Counted from the stretch's first letter, positions 17,073-27,900 are shown. The stretch is DNA of 64,000 nucleotides from Edaphobacter acidisoli (GCF_014642855.1 NZ_BMJB01000001.1:2170001-2234000), one strand, 5' to 3'. Notes: generated by a model from the letters alone, not told the origin. Translations and numbers: made by a program.

Positions 17073-17957
17073 ATGGACTGGAACAGCAAAAAAATCCGCA
17101 CCATCCTCGAAGCCGCGCTCGCCGAAGACAAGGTGGCCAACGACGTCACAACGACGCTCACCATCAACCCCACGCTCCGCGCCTCCGGCACCATCATCGC
17201 CAAGGAGCCCTGCGTCGTCTCCGGCCTCGGCGCTATTCCGGTTATCCTCGACATCTTCGGCAAGATGAACCCCAACTCCGTCGGCCGCTTCCAGGTCGTC
17301 AGCCATCCCGAGATCTTCGACGGCGTCCGCGTCAAGAAAGGCCAGTCGCTCGCGGTCATTCGCCACAACGCCGCCGCGTTGCTCTCGACCGAGCGCGTCA
17401 TCCTGAACCTGATGCAGCGCATGTGTGGCATCGCCACGCTGACCAACGAGTTCGTCAAAGCCGTCGCGGGCACAAAGACAAAAGTGCTCGACACCCGCAA
17501 GACCATCCCCGGTCTGCGTGTGCTCGACAAATACGCCGTCTCGTGCGGCGGCGGCGTCAACCACCGCCTCGACCTGCAGGACGGCATCCTCATCAAGAAC
17601 AACCACATCTCGCTCGGCGGCGGCCTGCCCACCGTACTCGAGCGCGCGCTCAAATGGCACAAGACCGGCCAGATCGTGCAGGTCGAGGTCCGCAACCAGG
17701 CTGAACTCGACCAGGCAATCGCTGGCGGAGCCGAGTCCATTCTGCTCGACAACATGACCCCGGCGCAGACAAAGAAGGCCGTCAAACAAATCCGCGGCGA
17801 GCTGCCCAAGGCAAGCATCGAATCCTCCGGGAGCATGAACCTCAAGACCATCCGCAAATATGCGCTGGCAGGCGTTGACTTCATCTCCGTCGGCGCGCTC
17901 ACGCACTCGGCCACCGCCGTCGACCTGAGCATGCGCATCACAGCAGACTTGTACTAG
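17073..17957 (+). CDS. nadC: Quinolinate phosphoribosyltransferase (nicotinate-nucleotide pyrophosphorylase)
   Basis: This 294-aa enzyme converts quinolinate and PRPP to nicotinate mononucleotide in NAD synthesis. Family motifs are EDKVANDVTT near the start, RVILNLMQRMCGIAT, LDTRKTIPGLR, VSCGGGVNHR, LIKNNHI and the C-terminal SSGSMNLKTIR and DFISVGALTHS. It leads a compact cofactor block with birA and coaX, with gaps of about 9 bases. nadA and nadB are not in the window. Confidence 0.95.
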   Translation: MDWNSKKIRTILEAALAEDKVANDVTTTLTINPTLRASGTIIAKEPCVVSGLGAIPVILDIFGKMNPNSVGRFQVVSHPEIFDGVRVKKGQSLAVIRHNAAALLSTERVILNLMQRMCGIATLTNEFVKAVAGTKTKVLDTRKTIPGLRVLDKYAVSCGGGVNHRLDLQDGILIKNNHISLGGGLPTVLERALKWHKTGQIVQVEVRNQAELDQAIAGGAESILLDNMTPAQTKKAVKQIRGELPKASIESSGSMNLKTIRKYALAGVDFISVGALTHSATAVDLSMRITADLY

Positions 17958-17966
17958 GAACCGCGC

Positions 17967-18773
17967 GTGTTCGATCTGGACAAAGTTGAAGCAGGAATCA
18001 CCGGAACCGAATTCGCAGGCCGCATCACGCATTACCCTTCAGTCGAATCAACCAGCACTCTCGCGCTCGAAACCGCTCAGGCAGGCGCGAAAGCCGGAGT
18101 CTGGGTTGCCGACGAACAGACCGCAGGTCGCGGTCGCGGGGGTCACACCTGGCACTCCACCGCAGGCGACGGCCTCTACGTCAGCGCACTCGTCACGCCA
18201 CCCATTCCCATGAACATGGCCATGTGGATCCCACTGGCGACAGGACTTGCAACACAAGCAGCCATTCATAGCGTGACCGGGATGTCAGTTGATATCCGCT
18301 GGCCGAACGATCTACTCCTTAACCGAAAAAAGTGCGGTGGCATCCTTGTTGAAAGCGCGTCCTCCGCGAATACGGCCGCGGAGTCGCCGATGCTCCGGTA
18401 TGCAGTCATCGGAGTCGGCATCAACCTGAACCACGTGGCCTTTCCGCCGGAGATTGAACCGCTGGCCACGTCGCTGCGCAAAGAAAGCGGTGCGACGGTA
18501 TCGAGAGACGACCTTCTCATCTCGCTTCTGCGCTCGCTTGACAAAGAGATCAGCCTGCTGGCGCGGCAATACCAAGGCATCCACAACGGCCCCGGCCTGC
18601 TTGAACGATTCACCGCAGCCTCTACCTGGATCAAAAGCAAGCACGTCCACGTCGATGAAGACGGCGGCTATACTGGCATCACGGACGGGCTGGATTCACG
18701 CGGATTTTTGCGCATCCGCTCGGACGATGGGACCACACGAACCGTGCTCTCTGGCGGCGTCCGCGAGATTTGA
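17967..18773 (+). CDS. birA: Biotin--[acetyl-CoA-carboxylase] ligase, without DNA-binding domain
   Basis: The 268-aa product attaches biotin to the carboxyl carrier protein of acetyl-CoA carboxylase. The biotinyl-AMP site GRGRGGHTWHS, DIRWPNDLLLNRKKCGGILVE and IGVGINLNH are present. The SH3-like C-terminal domain ends in a VLSGGVREI strand. It starts at GTG 17967 behind AGGAA. There is no N-terminal winged helix, so it should not be a biotin-operon repressor (the monofunctional ligase type). It lies 9 bases after nadC. Confidence 0.93.
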   Translation: MFDLDKVEAGITGTEFAGRITHYPSVESTSTLALETAQAGAKAGVWVADEQTAGRGRGGHTWHSTAGDGLYVSALVTPPIPMNMAMWIPLATGLATQAAIHSVTGMSVDIRWPNDLLLNRKKCGGILVESASSANTAAESPMLRYAVIGVGINLNHVAFPPEIEPLATSLRKESGATVSRDDLLISLLRSLDKEISLLARQYQGIHNGPGLLERFTAASTWIKSKHVHVDEDGGYTGITDGLDSRGFLRIRSDDGTTRTVLSGGVREI

Positions 18774-18782
18774 GGAGACCAG

Positions 18783-19589
18783 ATGCTACTGGCAATTGAC
18801 GTTGGCAACACAAACACGGTGCTGGGCCTGTATAAGCTGGCCAGCAGCACAGGCGAAGCCGAGCTGGTAGCCAACTGGCGCATCACCACACCCTCGCGCC
18901 AGACGACCGACGAGTTCGGAGTCATGCTGCGCAGTCTCTTCGGCTTGCGCGGCCTCGATATGACCGCCGTGGACGGAATCGCCATCGCCTCCGTCGTGCC
19001 GCCGCTCGATTCCATGTTGAGGCAGGTCTGCGAGGTCTACTTCAAGATCAAACCACTGATGATTGAACCCGGCGTCAAAACCGGCCTACCCGTGCTGACC
19101 GACAACCCAAGCGACGCCGGCGCAGACCGCATCGTCGACTGCGTCGCCGCGTTTGAAAAGTTCGGTGGCCCCTGCATCGTCGTGGACATGGGTACAGCCA
19201 CCACCTTCGATGTTGTCTCAAAAAAAGGCGAGTTCCTCGGCGGAGCCATCGCGCCCGGCCTCGGCATCTCTGCCGAAGCGCTCTTCGCTCGCGCTGCCCG
19301 TCTGTCGCGCGTCGACATCAAAAAGCCCACCAAGGTCATCGGCACCGGCACCGTAGATAACATGCAGATCGGCCTCTACTACGGCTACATTGGCCTTGTC
19401 GACGGCATCTTAGAACGCATGATCGCCGAGCTTGGCCCCGAGACCAAAACCGTCGCCACCGGCGGTTTGGCAAAACTGATCGCCTCCGGCTCAAAGTACA
19501 TCGGCGCAGTCGATGAGATGTTGACGCTGACCGGCCTCCGCATCATCTACGAGCGCAACCTCGAACGCCAGAAGAAGCGCGGCGCCTAA
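18783..19589 (+). CDS. coaX: Type III pantothenate kinase
   Basis: This 268-aa ASKHA-fold kinase performs the first step of CoA synthesis. The N-terminal DVGNTNTVLGLY binds phosphate. NPSDAGADRIVDCVAAF, VVDMGTATTFDVV and GGAIAPGLGISAEALF are the canonical motifs. CoaX-type enzymes are not feedback-inhibited by CoA and need a monovalent cation. It follows birA by 9 bases, in the same cofactor block. Confidence 0.95.
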   Translation: MLLAIDVGNTNTVLGLYKLASSTGEAELVANWRITTPSRQTTDEFGVMLRSLFGLRGLDMTAVDGIAIASVVPPLDSMLRQVCEVYFKIKPLMIEPGVKTGLPVLTDNPSDAGADRIVDCVAAFEKFGGPCIVVDMGTATTFDVVSKKGEFLGGAIAPGLGISAEALFARAARLSRVDIKKPTKVIGTGTVDNMQIGLYYGYIGLVDGILERMIAELGPETKTVATGGLAKLIASGSKYIGAVDEMLTLTGLRIIYERNLERQKKRGA

Positions 19590-19616
19590 CTTATCCCCAT
19601 AGCCTTCGATGGGCAG

Positions 19617-20324
19617 ATGCGAAACTACTTCAACTACTTCACCGAAATCGAAGAGCGATTCCAGCAGCGCCGCGGAACCCTGCTGATGCTCACAACGCTC
19701 GACTGGGCCTTGATCGAAACCTGGCGCGAAGCAGGCGTGCCACTCGAAGCAGTGCTGCGCGGCATCGACAACGCCTTCGACAAGCACGACGCCAAAGCGC
19801 TCCGCGGCACACGCCGCGTGCAGAAGGTCAACGGCCTTGCCTGGTGCGCACAGAGCGTCATGGAGGCCGTCGAACAGGCGATGGAAGCAGCCATCGGCAC
19901 GCAGAAGCAGGAAGCAGCTGAAAGCGGCTTCGAAGCCGAACGCATCAGCCGCTACCTCACCACAAACGCGACGCAGATCGAAGCCACGCAGATCGACCCG
20001 CCAGCCGACAAAGTCGCTGCAGAGATCACCTCACGCCTCCGTGCGCTCGCACTCGGCATCCGCGAAGAGCCCGCGCACTCACTCGAAGAACTCGACCGCA
20101 CCCTCACTGCACTCGAAGAGAAACTCTTCGCCGCGCTGCTCACCGCCACTGCCGAAGAAGAACTCGTGGCCCTGCACGAACAGGCCACGCGCGAGCTAGC
20201 ACCTTACCGCGGCAAGATGCAGGCTGTGCAGATTAAGCAGGTGCAGCAGCAGTTCATCCAGAAGCGCCTGCTGGAGGCGCGCGGACTGCCACGCCTGAGC
20301 CTTTTCTACATGGGCCACGAATGA
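19617..20324 (+). CDS. Conserved hypothetical protein, 235 aa
   Basis: It begins MRNYFNYFTEIEERFQQRRG and has a conserved-looking LTTLDWALIETWREAGVPLE followed by LRGIDNAFDKH. The rest is predicted mostly helical and rich in Ala and Glu, with no cysteine clusters, membrane segments or ATP motifs. I associate this family with acidobacterial genomes but know of no function. The stop overlaps the next gene start by 4 bases, so it is translated with the RlmD-like methyltransferase. A role in rRNA or ribosome maintenance would be a guess from context only. Confidence 0.75.
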   Translation: MRNYFNYFTEIEERFQQRRGTLLMLTTLDWALIETWREAGVPLEAVLRGIDNAFDKHDAKALRGTRRVQKVNGLAWCAQSVMEAVEQAMEAAIGTQKQEAAESGFEAERISRYLTTNATQIEATQIDPPADKVAAEITSRLRALALGIREEPAHSLEELDRTLTALEEKLFAALLTATAEEELVALHEQATRELAPYRGKMQAVQIKQVQQQFIQKRLLEARGLPRLSLFYMGHE

Positions 20325-21628
20325 AACTCCGCATCGAAAAACCCGTATACGGTGGCGCGGGACTTGCTCACCAGACCGAAGGCAAAGACACAGGCCGAGC
20401 AGTGTTTGTACCCTTCACCCTTCCCGGCGAACTGATTGAAGCAAACATAACCGAGAAAAGCACCGGCCACGATGAAGCCGCACTGCTGCATGTCCTCGAA
20501 CCATCGCCAAACCGCGTGAAGCCCGAGTGCCCACACTTTGGCCAGTGTGGAGGCTGCCAGTACCAGCACGCGGACTACCCTGCGCAATTCGCCATAAAAC
20601 AGGAAATCCTGCGCGAGACATTGGAACGAGCAGGGATCGTCGGGCTTCCAGAAATCACCGTTCACTCCGCAGAGCCCTGGCGCTACCGAAACCGTATCCG
20701 CCTGCGCATCAACTCGGCAAACGGATCGCTGGAGGGCGGCTACAACCGCCGTGGCACCAACGAATTTCTCCCCATTCAACACTGCCCCATTGCCGCGCCG
20801 CTTCTCTGGCGCGCAGCACTCGCTTTCAAAGAAATCGGCGCGGAAGCCTCCGCAGCAGGACGATGTGCACGCGAGGCCGTCGAAGTTGAGTTCTTCTGCT
20901 CCGACGGCGAGAAGAAGTTGCAGATGACAGTATTCACTGCCAAAGAACATGCAGGCGGATTTGGTGAACTCTGCGAGCGGCTGCACAGCGTCGTACCAGA
21001 GCTCGCAGGCGCAGCCCCCGCCGTCATCATCGGCAAAGCGCAATCCCGCAAAGCACAAAAGACCAAGCCGCTTACAGGCTGGGGCACTGACGGTTTCCTC
21101 TATTCCGTTGCCGGCGAAGACTACTGGGTCAACCGAGGCAGCTTCTTCCAGATGAACCGCTTCCTCATCGACAAGATGGTCCATGTCGTAACAAAACAGC
21201 GCACAGGCCAGCTTGCATGGGACCTCTACGCAGGTGTCGGCCTGTTCTCCCGTGCGCTTGCGCGAAGCTTCGAACAAGTCACAGCCATCGAAATCGCCGG
21301 AACCGACCTGGTCAGCACATTCAAAGGACCCGGGAAAAAAGCCATCACCTCTACAACGGCTGACTTCTTGCGCGCAGCATCAATTCAACGCGAGCGCCCC
21401 GAACTGGTCGTCATGGATCCTCCGCGCGCCGGTGTCGGCGCAGAAGTCTGCTCACTGCTCGCAAAGATTCAGCCACAACAGATCACCTACGTCTCCTGCG
21501 ATCCAGTCACACTCGCCCGCGATGCTAAGGTGCTCCTCGACTCCGGCTACCATCTGACTGAGCTCCACTTGCTCGATATGTTCCCCCAAACCTTCCACAT
21601 GGAGACGATAGCCGTCCTGAAACGATAA
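20321..21628 (+). CDS. 23S rRNA (uracil-5-)-methyltransferase, RlmD/TrmA family
   Basis: The 435-aa product has an N-terminal TRAM-like RNA-binding segment. Iron-sulfur cysteines follow (ECPHFGQCGGCQYQH and later QHCPI). The SAM-binding Rossmann domain has DLYAGVGLFS, and the catalytic region contains VMDPPRAGVG and YVSCDPVTLARD (nucleophile Cys in SCDP). This is the m5U methyltransferase family. The Fe-S cluster points to RlmD/RumA-type enzymes, but U1939 versus U747 or tRNA specificity cannot be fixed from sequence, so no symbol is given. It overlaps the preceding gene by 4 bases. Confidence 0.9.
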   Translation: MKLRIEKPVYGGAGLAHQTEGKDTGRAVFVPFTLPGELIEANITEKSTGHDEAALLHVLEPSPNRVKPECPHFGQCGGCQYQHADYPAQFAIKQEILRETLERAGIVGLPEITVHSAEPWRYRNRIRLRINSANGSLEGGYNRRGTNEFLPIQHCPIAAPLLWRAALAFKEIGAEASAAGRCAREAVEVEFFCSDGEKKLQMTVFTAKEHAGGFGELCERLHSVVPELAGAAPAVIIGKAQSRKAQKTKPLTGWGTDGFLYSVAGEDYWVNRGSFFQMNRFLIDKMVHVVTKQRTGQLAWDLYAGVGLFSRALARSFEQVTAIEIAGTDLVSTFKGPGKKAITSTTADFLRAASIQRERPELVVMDPPRAGVGAEVCSLLAKIQPQQITYVSCDPVTLARDAKVLLDSGYHLTELHLLDMFPQTFHMETIAVLKR

Positions 21629-21663
21629 GCTGGTCCTAACGAAAGCGGTCGGCAGGCAGAGCA

Positions 21664-24498
21664 GTGAAGACCGAACATACAGAAAAACTCTCATCCCAAC
21701 GCGAGCTGTGGAGCACGCTATGGCCCCGAGTAACGGTGGAGGCGCTCGAATTTCGTCGCGCGCCCGTGCTCGTGGCAGCCTGCTGGTTTGCCGCGGGAGA
21801 AGCGCTGACGCGCCGCTGGCTGCCCGCATCCGTCTTGCTGATCGCTCTCGTGCTGCTCTGCGGATTGCTTCTTCTCGCCCTGCGCCGCTCCTTGCGAATC
21901 GCCGCGTTCCCACTCGCAGCCGTTTGGATCGTCGTGGGTTTCTGGTGCGCCCAGATGCAACCTGCGCCCTCAACACAGCAGGCACTCCTGAGCTACACCG
22001 ACGGCCTGAGCCGCACCGTAGTCGGCCGCGTAGTACGAGTACGCGAGCTTCCTCCACGCGCACCGGCAAAAGATCAGGACAAAGAACCCGGCTGGTGGGT
22101 TGGCAAAGAAGAGGCAGAAGCCGAGTCCGCCGTCGGCGCCGTCTCGCTCGACCTTCAGGTAGAAGAGATCGAGTACCTCACACCTGACATCTCGCGCCTC
22201 GTCCCCATAAGCGGAGGCGTGCGCGTCAACATCGTCGCCGACAAAGCACATCTCGGCGACACCAGCTTCCAAGCATTCCCTGAGTTTCACTGTGGCGACG
22301 TAGTCGAAGCGCCAATGCGCCTGCGCGAACCCGAGCGCTACCACGACCCCGGAGCATGGCAATACGCAGACTATCTGCTGGCGCAAGGCCTTGGCGCACA
22401 TGCAACCGTTCGTGCCTCAAAGATATCCCTGCTCGGCAACGACGCCAGCGCACTTCCAGCTAAAGATGGAGGCGTGCGACTCGCGGACAAAGACTGGTCA
22501 GCCGAGATGCAATGCGAAGCTTATGCTGCACAAAGCTGGGCCTCATCACGCGTACTGCATTACGTGAACTCGCGCGCCAATCGCAGCCTGCCCGCAACGC
22601 TTCGCCTAAACACAGACGATGCAGGCATGCTGAACGCAATGCTCTTCGGAGACCGTGTAGGCCTGAACCAGACACTGCGCGTCGGCTTCGAACGCACCGG
22701 CTCATTTCATCTATTTGTCGTATCAGGAATGCACGTTGCTCTGCTAGCTGGGATCATCTTCTGGCTGACTCGACGTCTGCGCCTAGGCGAGTGGATAGCT
22801 ACGCTCACCACGCTCGCATTCACCAGCGGCTACGCCATCCTGACCGGCTTCGGCGCGCCAGTCCAGCGCGCGCTGTTCATGACAGCCGTCTTCCTCATAG
22901 CGCGTCTGCTCTCGCGCGACCGCAATGTCCTGAACGCCCTTGGAGTGGCGGCGCTTGCCGTCCTTGTCTGGTCACCAAACGCACTCTTCGGCGCAAGCTT
23001 TCAGATGACCTTCCTCGCCATCATGGCGATTGCCGGCATCGCCGTGCCCCTCGGCGAGCGCAGTTTCCTGCCCTATGCACAAGCCGCGCGCAAGCTCGAC
23101 GATGAGTGGCTGGACATCGCATTCGCCCCACCGCTACAGCAGTTCCGCGTGATGCTCCGCCTCTGGTGTGATCTCTTCGCTCAAGCATTCGGCCGCTGGT
23201 CGCGCAAGCTCCCGGCAACGGTCGCGCGCTGGACACTCTGGACGCTGGAGCTTGTGTTGATTGGCCTCGTCGTCGAGATGGTCATGGCGCTGCCAATGGC
23301 CATCTACTTCCACCGTGCAACCATGTTCGCCCTGCCCACGAACATGCTCAGCGTGCCGTTGGTTGCCATTCTCGCGCCAATGGCGATCGTAACATTCTGC
23401 GCCATGCTGTTAAACCCTTGGGCAGCGATACTGCCAGGGTCCGCCACTGCACTCCTTCTGCACGGAGTAACAACAGTAATTGGTCGCGTAAGCGCGGTCC
23501 ACGCGGCGAACCTGCGCGTGCCTGCTCCAGTGTGGTGGATATCGGCACTGGCCGTGGCCGCTTGGGCCTTCTGCTGCTGGGCTGTGCGACGCTCACGAGG
23601 CTGGGCCTGGATCACAGTGGGGCTGCTCCCAGTAATAGTGGCTCTCGTTCTGTGGCCAGAGTCACAGATTGTTCCACGCGGAACATTGGAGGTAACAGCT
23701 ATCGACGTCGGGCAAGGCGACTCTATCTTTGTCGCCGGACCCACCGGCAAGACCATGCTCATTGACGCTGGTGGCCCTGTCGGCGGCATTAACGAAGTCG
23801 CCGCGGCAACCAGCCGCTTTGATGTTGGCGAGGATGTTGTCTCCGCTTACCTCTGGTCTCGGCGAATCCGACACCTCGACATCCTGGTGCTGAGCCACGC
23901 ACACAGCGACCACATGGGCGGAATGCCTGCCGTGATGCAAAACTTCCGCCCGCGCGAGCTGTGGGTCAGCATCGATCCCAACTCGGAGGCGTACCGTGCG
24001 TTGCTAACCGAAGCACAAGAGCTTGGCGTCACCGTGCGGCATTTTTACGCCGGAGCCCAGATGAGCTGGGACGGCACACAGATCATCGTGCTTGCTCCGC
24101 AGCCTGGTTACACCAACGGCGGCGAGCCGGTCAACGACGATTCGCTCGTGCTCAGAATGCAGTATGGCCGCTCGTCGGTGCTGCTCGAAGGCGACGCCGA
24201 AGCCCCCAGCGAAGACGCAATGCTGGCCAGCGGTCGCATGAGGCCGGTAACGCTCCTGAAAGTCGGCCACCACGGAAGCAAAACCTCGACCACACCCGCG
24301 TTCCTCGCCGCTGCTGACCCGAAAGATGCAGTGATTTCCGTCGGCAAAGGGAATACCTTTGGGCATCCTCGGTTCGAGGTGCTTCAGCGAATCGAGGACG
24401 AGCACGCGCGGCTCTACCGCACCGACGAGTTCGGCGCAACGACGTTTTTGTTGGACGAATTGGGAGGAATCCGCGAAGCTTCAGCAGCGTCCAATTAG
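21664..24498 (+). CDS. comEC: ComEC/Rec2 DNA-uptake channel with metallo-beta-lactamase domain
   Basis: This 944-aa inner-membrane protein starts at GTG 21664. An N-terminal membrane segment group and an OB-like DUF4131 region lead into the competence domain (GDRVGLNQTLRVGFERTGSF, HLFVVSGMHVALLAGI, FGAPVQRALFMT). The C-terminal metallo-beta-lactamase domain is intact (DVGQGDS, SHAHSDHMGG, LLKVGHHGSKTST, ISVGKGNTFGHP). In naturally competent bacteria ComEC moves single-stranded DNA across the cytoplasmic membrane, and the hydrolase domain is proposed to degrade the other strand. No other com or pil genes are close by. Confidence 0.95.
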   Translation: MKTEHTEKLSSQRELWSTLWPRVTVEALEFRRAPVLVAACWFAAGEALTRRWLPASVLLIALVLLCGLLLLALRRSLRIAAFPLAAVWIVVGFWCAQMQPAPSTQQALLSYTDGLSRTVVGRVVRVRELPPRAPAKDQDKEPGWWVGKEEAEAESAVGAVSLDLQVEEIEYLTPDISRLVPISGGVRVNIVADKAHLGDTSFQAFPEFHCGDVVEAPMRLREPERYHDPGAWQYADYLLAQGLGAHATVRASKISLLGNDASALPAKDGGVRLADKDWSAEMQCEAYAAQSWASSRVLHYVNSRANRSLPATLRLNTDDAGMLNAMLFGDRVGLNQTLRVGFERTGSFHLFVVSGMHVALLAGIIFWLTRRLRLGEWIATLTTLAFTSGYAILTGFGAPVQRALFMTAVFLIARLLSRDRNVLNALGVAALAVLVWSPNALFGASFQMTFLAIMAIAGIAVPLGERSFLPYAQAARKLDDEWLDIAFAPPLQQFRVMLRLWCDLFAQAFGRWSRKLPATVARWTLWTLELVLIGLVVEMVMALPMAIYFHRATMFALPTNMLSVPLVAILAPMAIVTFCAMLLNPWAAILPGSATALLLHGVTTVIGRVSAVHAANLRVPAPVWWISALAVAAWAFCCWAVRRSRGWAWITVGLLPVIVALVLWPESQIVPRGTLEVTAIDVGQGDSIFVAGPTGKTMLIDAGGPVGGINEVAAATSRFDVGEDVVSAYLWSRRIRHLDILVLSHAHSDHMGGMPAVMQNFRPRELWVSIDPNSEAYRALLTEAQELGVTVRHFYAGAQMSWDGTQIIVLAPQPGYTNGGEPVNDDSLVLRMQYGRSSVLLEGDAEAPSEDAMLASGRMRPVTLLKVGHHGSKTSTTPAFLAAADPKDAVISVGKGNTFGHPRFEVLQRIEDEHARLYRTDEFGATTFLLDELGGIREASAASN

Positions 24499-24537
24499 TT
24501 AGTGTGTCTGGTAATGTGTCCCGAAATGGAGGGCCGG

Positions 24538-24813
24538 ATGGAGCTCAACGAACGGAACCCCGAGGTGGTCGAGGTCAGCGCGGAGGAACGGGCCGAGGAG
24601 GCAAAGCTGATCCGCCGCATGCAGATGATGATGGGCATGGTCATGAGCGTGATCGCACAGGACGCCTCGCTTACAGTGGACGAAGCCGCCCAGATGATCG
24701 CCGACAGCCGCAAAGCCGCACTCGCTATGTTTCCAGACAAAGAGCTCGCCTACGACCTGATCTGGAAGCCGCGCTTCCAGCGCCTGATGCGCGAACGCTT
24801 CCGCATCATGTAA
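24538..24813 (+). CDS. Small hypothetical protein, 91 aa
   Basis: ATG at 24538 is preceded by GGAGGG (24528-24533). The 91 residues start MELNERNPEVVEVSAEERAE. A methionine-rich helix follows (RRMQMMMGMVMSVIAQDASL), then VDEAAQMIADSRKAALAMFP, and a basic C-terminus ends RERFRIM. It has no signal peptide and no cysteines. The methionine stretch is too polar overall to be a convincing membrane helix. It is conserved-looking, but I do not recognise the family. It follows comEC and ends before a long inverted repeat. Confidence 0.65.
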   Translation: MELNERNPEVVEVSAEERAEEAKLIRRMQMMMGMVMSVIAQDASLTVDEAAQMIADSRKAALAMFPDKELAYDLIWKPRFQRLMRERFRIM

Positions 24814-24850
24814 CGCAGACTCCTTACACACTTCAACAGGTCAAAAGCCA

Positions 24851-24914
24851 ACCGCGGATTGCCCGGATGACACGGATGAAGCACAAATCCGTGACAATCC
24901 GTTCAATCCGCGGT
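24851..24914. repeat. Long imperfect inverted repeat between convergent genes
   Basis: The left arm at 24851-24877 (ACCGCGGATTG through ACACGGAT) pairs with the right arm at 24887-24914 (ATCCGTG through CAATCCGCGGT), about 27 bases with a few mismatches and a 9-base loop. Short CGGAT/ATCCG units recur inside each arm. It lies between the ends of two convergent genes, so transcripts from both sides could fold it. A second element of the same design, with a different core, lies at 54661-54774. Confidence 0.75.
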
Positions 24915-24937
24915 CGTTCTTATTGCGGTTTTGAAGG

Positions 24938-27900
24938 TTAGAACTCGAGACGCCCTGAAAGCTGAACATCTCGCGACTGATTGGTCTGATTGCTGACCTG
25001 TCCGAAGTTCGAGCTGCCAAAGGTAGTTCCAATTCCGCCAAACTGTGTGTGGTTGGTGACGTTGTACATATCGGCCTGGAGGCTCAGTCTGCTTGCTTCC
25101 GAAAGGTGCAGCGCGAAGCTACGACGGAGGCTGATGTCCACGTCGTAATTACCCGGGCCATAGATGTTGTAGGGCGCGGTGCGCGGCGCGTCGCCGAACA
25201 TGTACGCCGGTGTCTGAATGAAGGTGTTCGGATCGATGAAGTTAATTTTGGTGTTCGCCGCCGTCACCCCATCACCCCATGCGCCATTGATGCGCGCCTT
25301 ACCGCTGAAAGCCGGATTGTAGCTCGGCTCGCAGGTGCTTTGCGCCGGGTTGGTTCCGCAGGCAGATCCAGTGAGAGCCAGCGGTGAGCCGGAGTTCGCC
25401 TGGAAGATACCGGAGAACTTGAACCCTCCGAATACCGCGCGCTGCCACTCGTTGCTGGCCAGGATGGTCTTGCCAAAAGGCATGTCCCATACAGCGGTGA
25501 GCACCACATGGTGCGGCTGGTTGGACGTAGACACGGTACGTTCGATGGAGTCGGCCTTGTGGAATTTGCCATCCATCGCAAACTGGGCCGGTATGTCGTA
25601 GCCGGTGCGGAACGTGCCACCGTCATCGATCCCCCTGGACCAGGTGTAGTTGAGCATAAACGTGAGCCCGTGCGACGGCGCCTTCATCAATGAGACCTGC
25701 AACCCGTGGTAAATCGAATTTGCCACATTGCCATAGGTATCGCTGACACCGTAGAAGGGAAATGGTTTCAGCTCACTACCTAGTGACTGGCTCGAAGTGA
25801 ACAGGCCCGCAGGTGCACAAGGTAAGCTGTTGGCGATGCAATAGGCATCGCGCGACGACCCCGTCAAACTTAGATTCGAATTAAGCGAAAGGTACTTGGG
25901 ATCAAGCTGATTGGACCAGTAGCCACGCGGGTTGCCGCCGTCGGTGACGAGGAAGTGTCCCTCGGAGCCGACGTAGTTGATGCTGGACGTGAAGCTGCTC
26001 GTCCACTGGTGTTGGAAGCCGAAGCTCCAGTTGATGTACTGCGGGGCGCGTCCGCCAAGATACGGGTCCGCATAGCCAACGCCTGAAGGTGTACCGGTAT
26101 ATCCGGAGACGGTTGTATAGCCGGTCCCATATCCGTTACCGGAAGCTCTGCCGAGCGCGGGAGAGAACGACGGAATCGCCGTCTGCCCTGGTCCAAGAGG
26201 CGCAGTGGAGAGCAGGAAGCCGTTTGCCGAAAACGATGGCGCAGCGGAAAATCCAAGCGTTCCGGTACCTGTGCGCGAGTTGGCCGCGCCCCCGACGCCA
26301 TTGCCATGCGTGTACATCACGCCATAGCTTGCGCGCCAAACCGTCTTAGGATCGCTCTGAAATGCCAGGCCAATACGTGGTCCTATGTTCTTATAAAAAT
26401 TGTTGACCGGGGTCGAGCAGTTGCAGGTGTTTGCTCCGGTGCCACCATACTGAATTGCGCCGGGCAGGTTCGTGATGGGGTTCGTAAGCGTCGGATTGAA
26501 GAAACTTACGTTATTGTGGGCCTCGCGATAGGAGGGGTAGAAGTCGTACCGCAGCCCGAGATTGACGGTAAGGCGCGAGTTAACCTTCCAGTCGTCTTGA
26601 ATATAAGGAGAAATCGCACGGAAGCGCGCCCCATACTCCGGAACAAGATACTGCGTAAAGCTGGCCTTATCAATCTGCCCCACCAGGAAGCTGGCATACG
26701 CCAGTCCCGTGCCCGACGTCGCCGCATATTTCGGCGAGGAGTTGCTCGAAGGCGTGATTGCCGCAGTCTCGGTAACGGCGTTCGCGAGCGTCAACGGAGT
26801 AACACCGCTATTGGCCGACAGCGTCTGATATTGCAGCCATGCGATCTGTCCGCCGATCGTCACAGAATGATTCCCTTTGACCCACTGCACGTTATCGAGC
26901 AGCGTGTATGAGTTTGCAATGGCAGCGGAAGCTGTCGTGCCAGCCCATTGGGTCGGGGCGTTCGTCCCGCTAAAGGTCGTAATCGGGAACGCCTCTTGCG
27001 CCTGCCCCGCAGGAAGATTGGTAATCCCCATGACGGACGCTGCGTAGGCTGCGTTCTGATCCGCATTGATCGTTGGCCCGTTATAACGTGCAAAGCCATA
27101 CTTGAACTGGTTCACAACGTTAGGAGAGAAGACGTGCGTGTCTTCGATGATCCCCACAGCTGTCTTCGGCGCATAGGCCTGGCTGTAGTTGTAAGGCAAC
27201 CCGGCGGTGTTGCGTCCGGCGGTCGTCTGCCCCACGGGAACGGAACTGCCCTGGCGTCCGATAGCCGCCGTCATAGTCAGGGTGTTCTTCGAGCTGAGCA
27301 TGTAATCAATGCGATCGGTAGTCGACCAGTTCGACAGCCCCGAAGGATTGGCGGCAATGTAGTTGTTCTGCGGATTCTGATTTGCCAGCGTAGGGATGTA
27401 GCTCTGCATCTTCAGTGCAATCTGCGAAAACTCTCCGGCGGGGATTACGTTCTTCGGCCCAATCACCACGGGATTTCCGGCCGGGCCAGAGCCTGAGCCG
27501 GGACCAAAACCATACTGATAACGGCAAGGCCCGGTAGTGCTATTCGCCGTACAAGATGCCTGCGTGCTGGGGTCGTAGATGTTTGCACCCGCCGCGCTGA
27601 AGTCGCCATTTTGTTGGGCAACAGTTGGGAAGCTGACAGCCGTAGGCTTGGCGCTGGCGTAGCGGAAGCCGTTGTAGTTGCCAAAGAAGAAGAGCTTGTC
27701 CTTCCAGCTGCCAAGAGGAACCAGCGGGCCGCTCAACGCGATGCCATATTCGTTCTGGTGCTCAACCGGCTTGATTGGAAGTCCAGTCACAGGGCTGGTT
27801 GCCTGGAAGAAGCCCCAGGTATCGAGCGCAGTGTTGCGGAAGTACTCATAGACCGCACCGTGATACTTATTCCCGCCCTGCTTGACGGTGTAGTTCTGCA

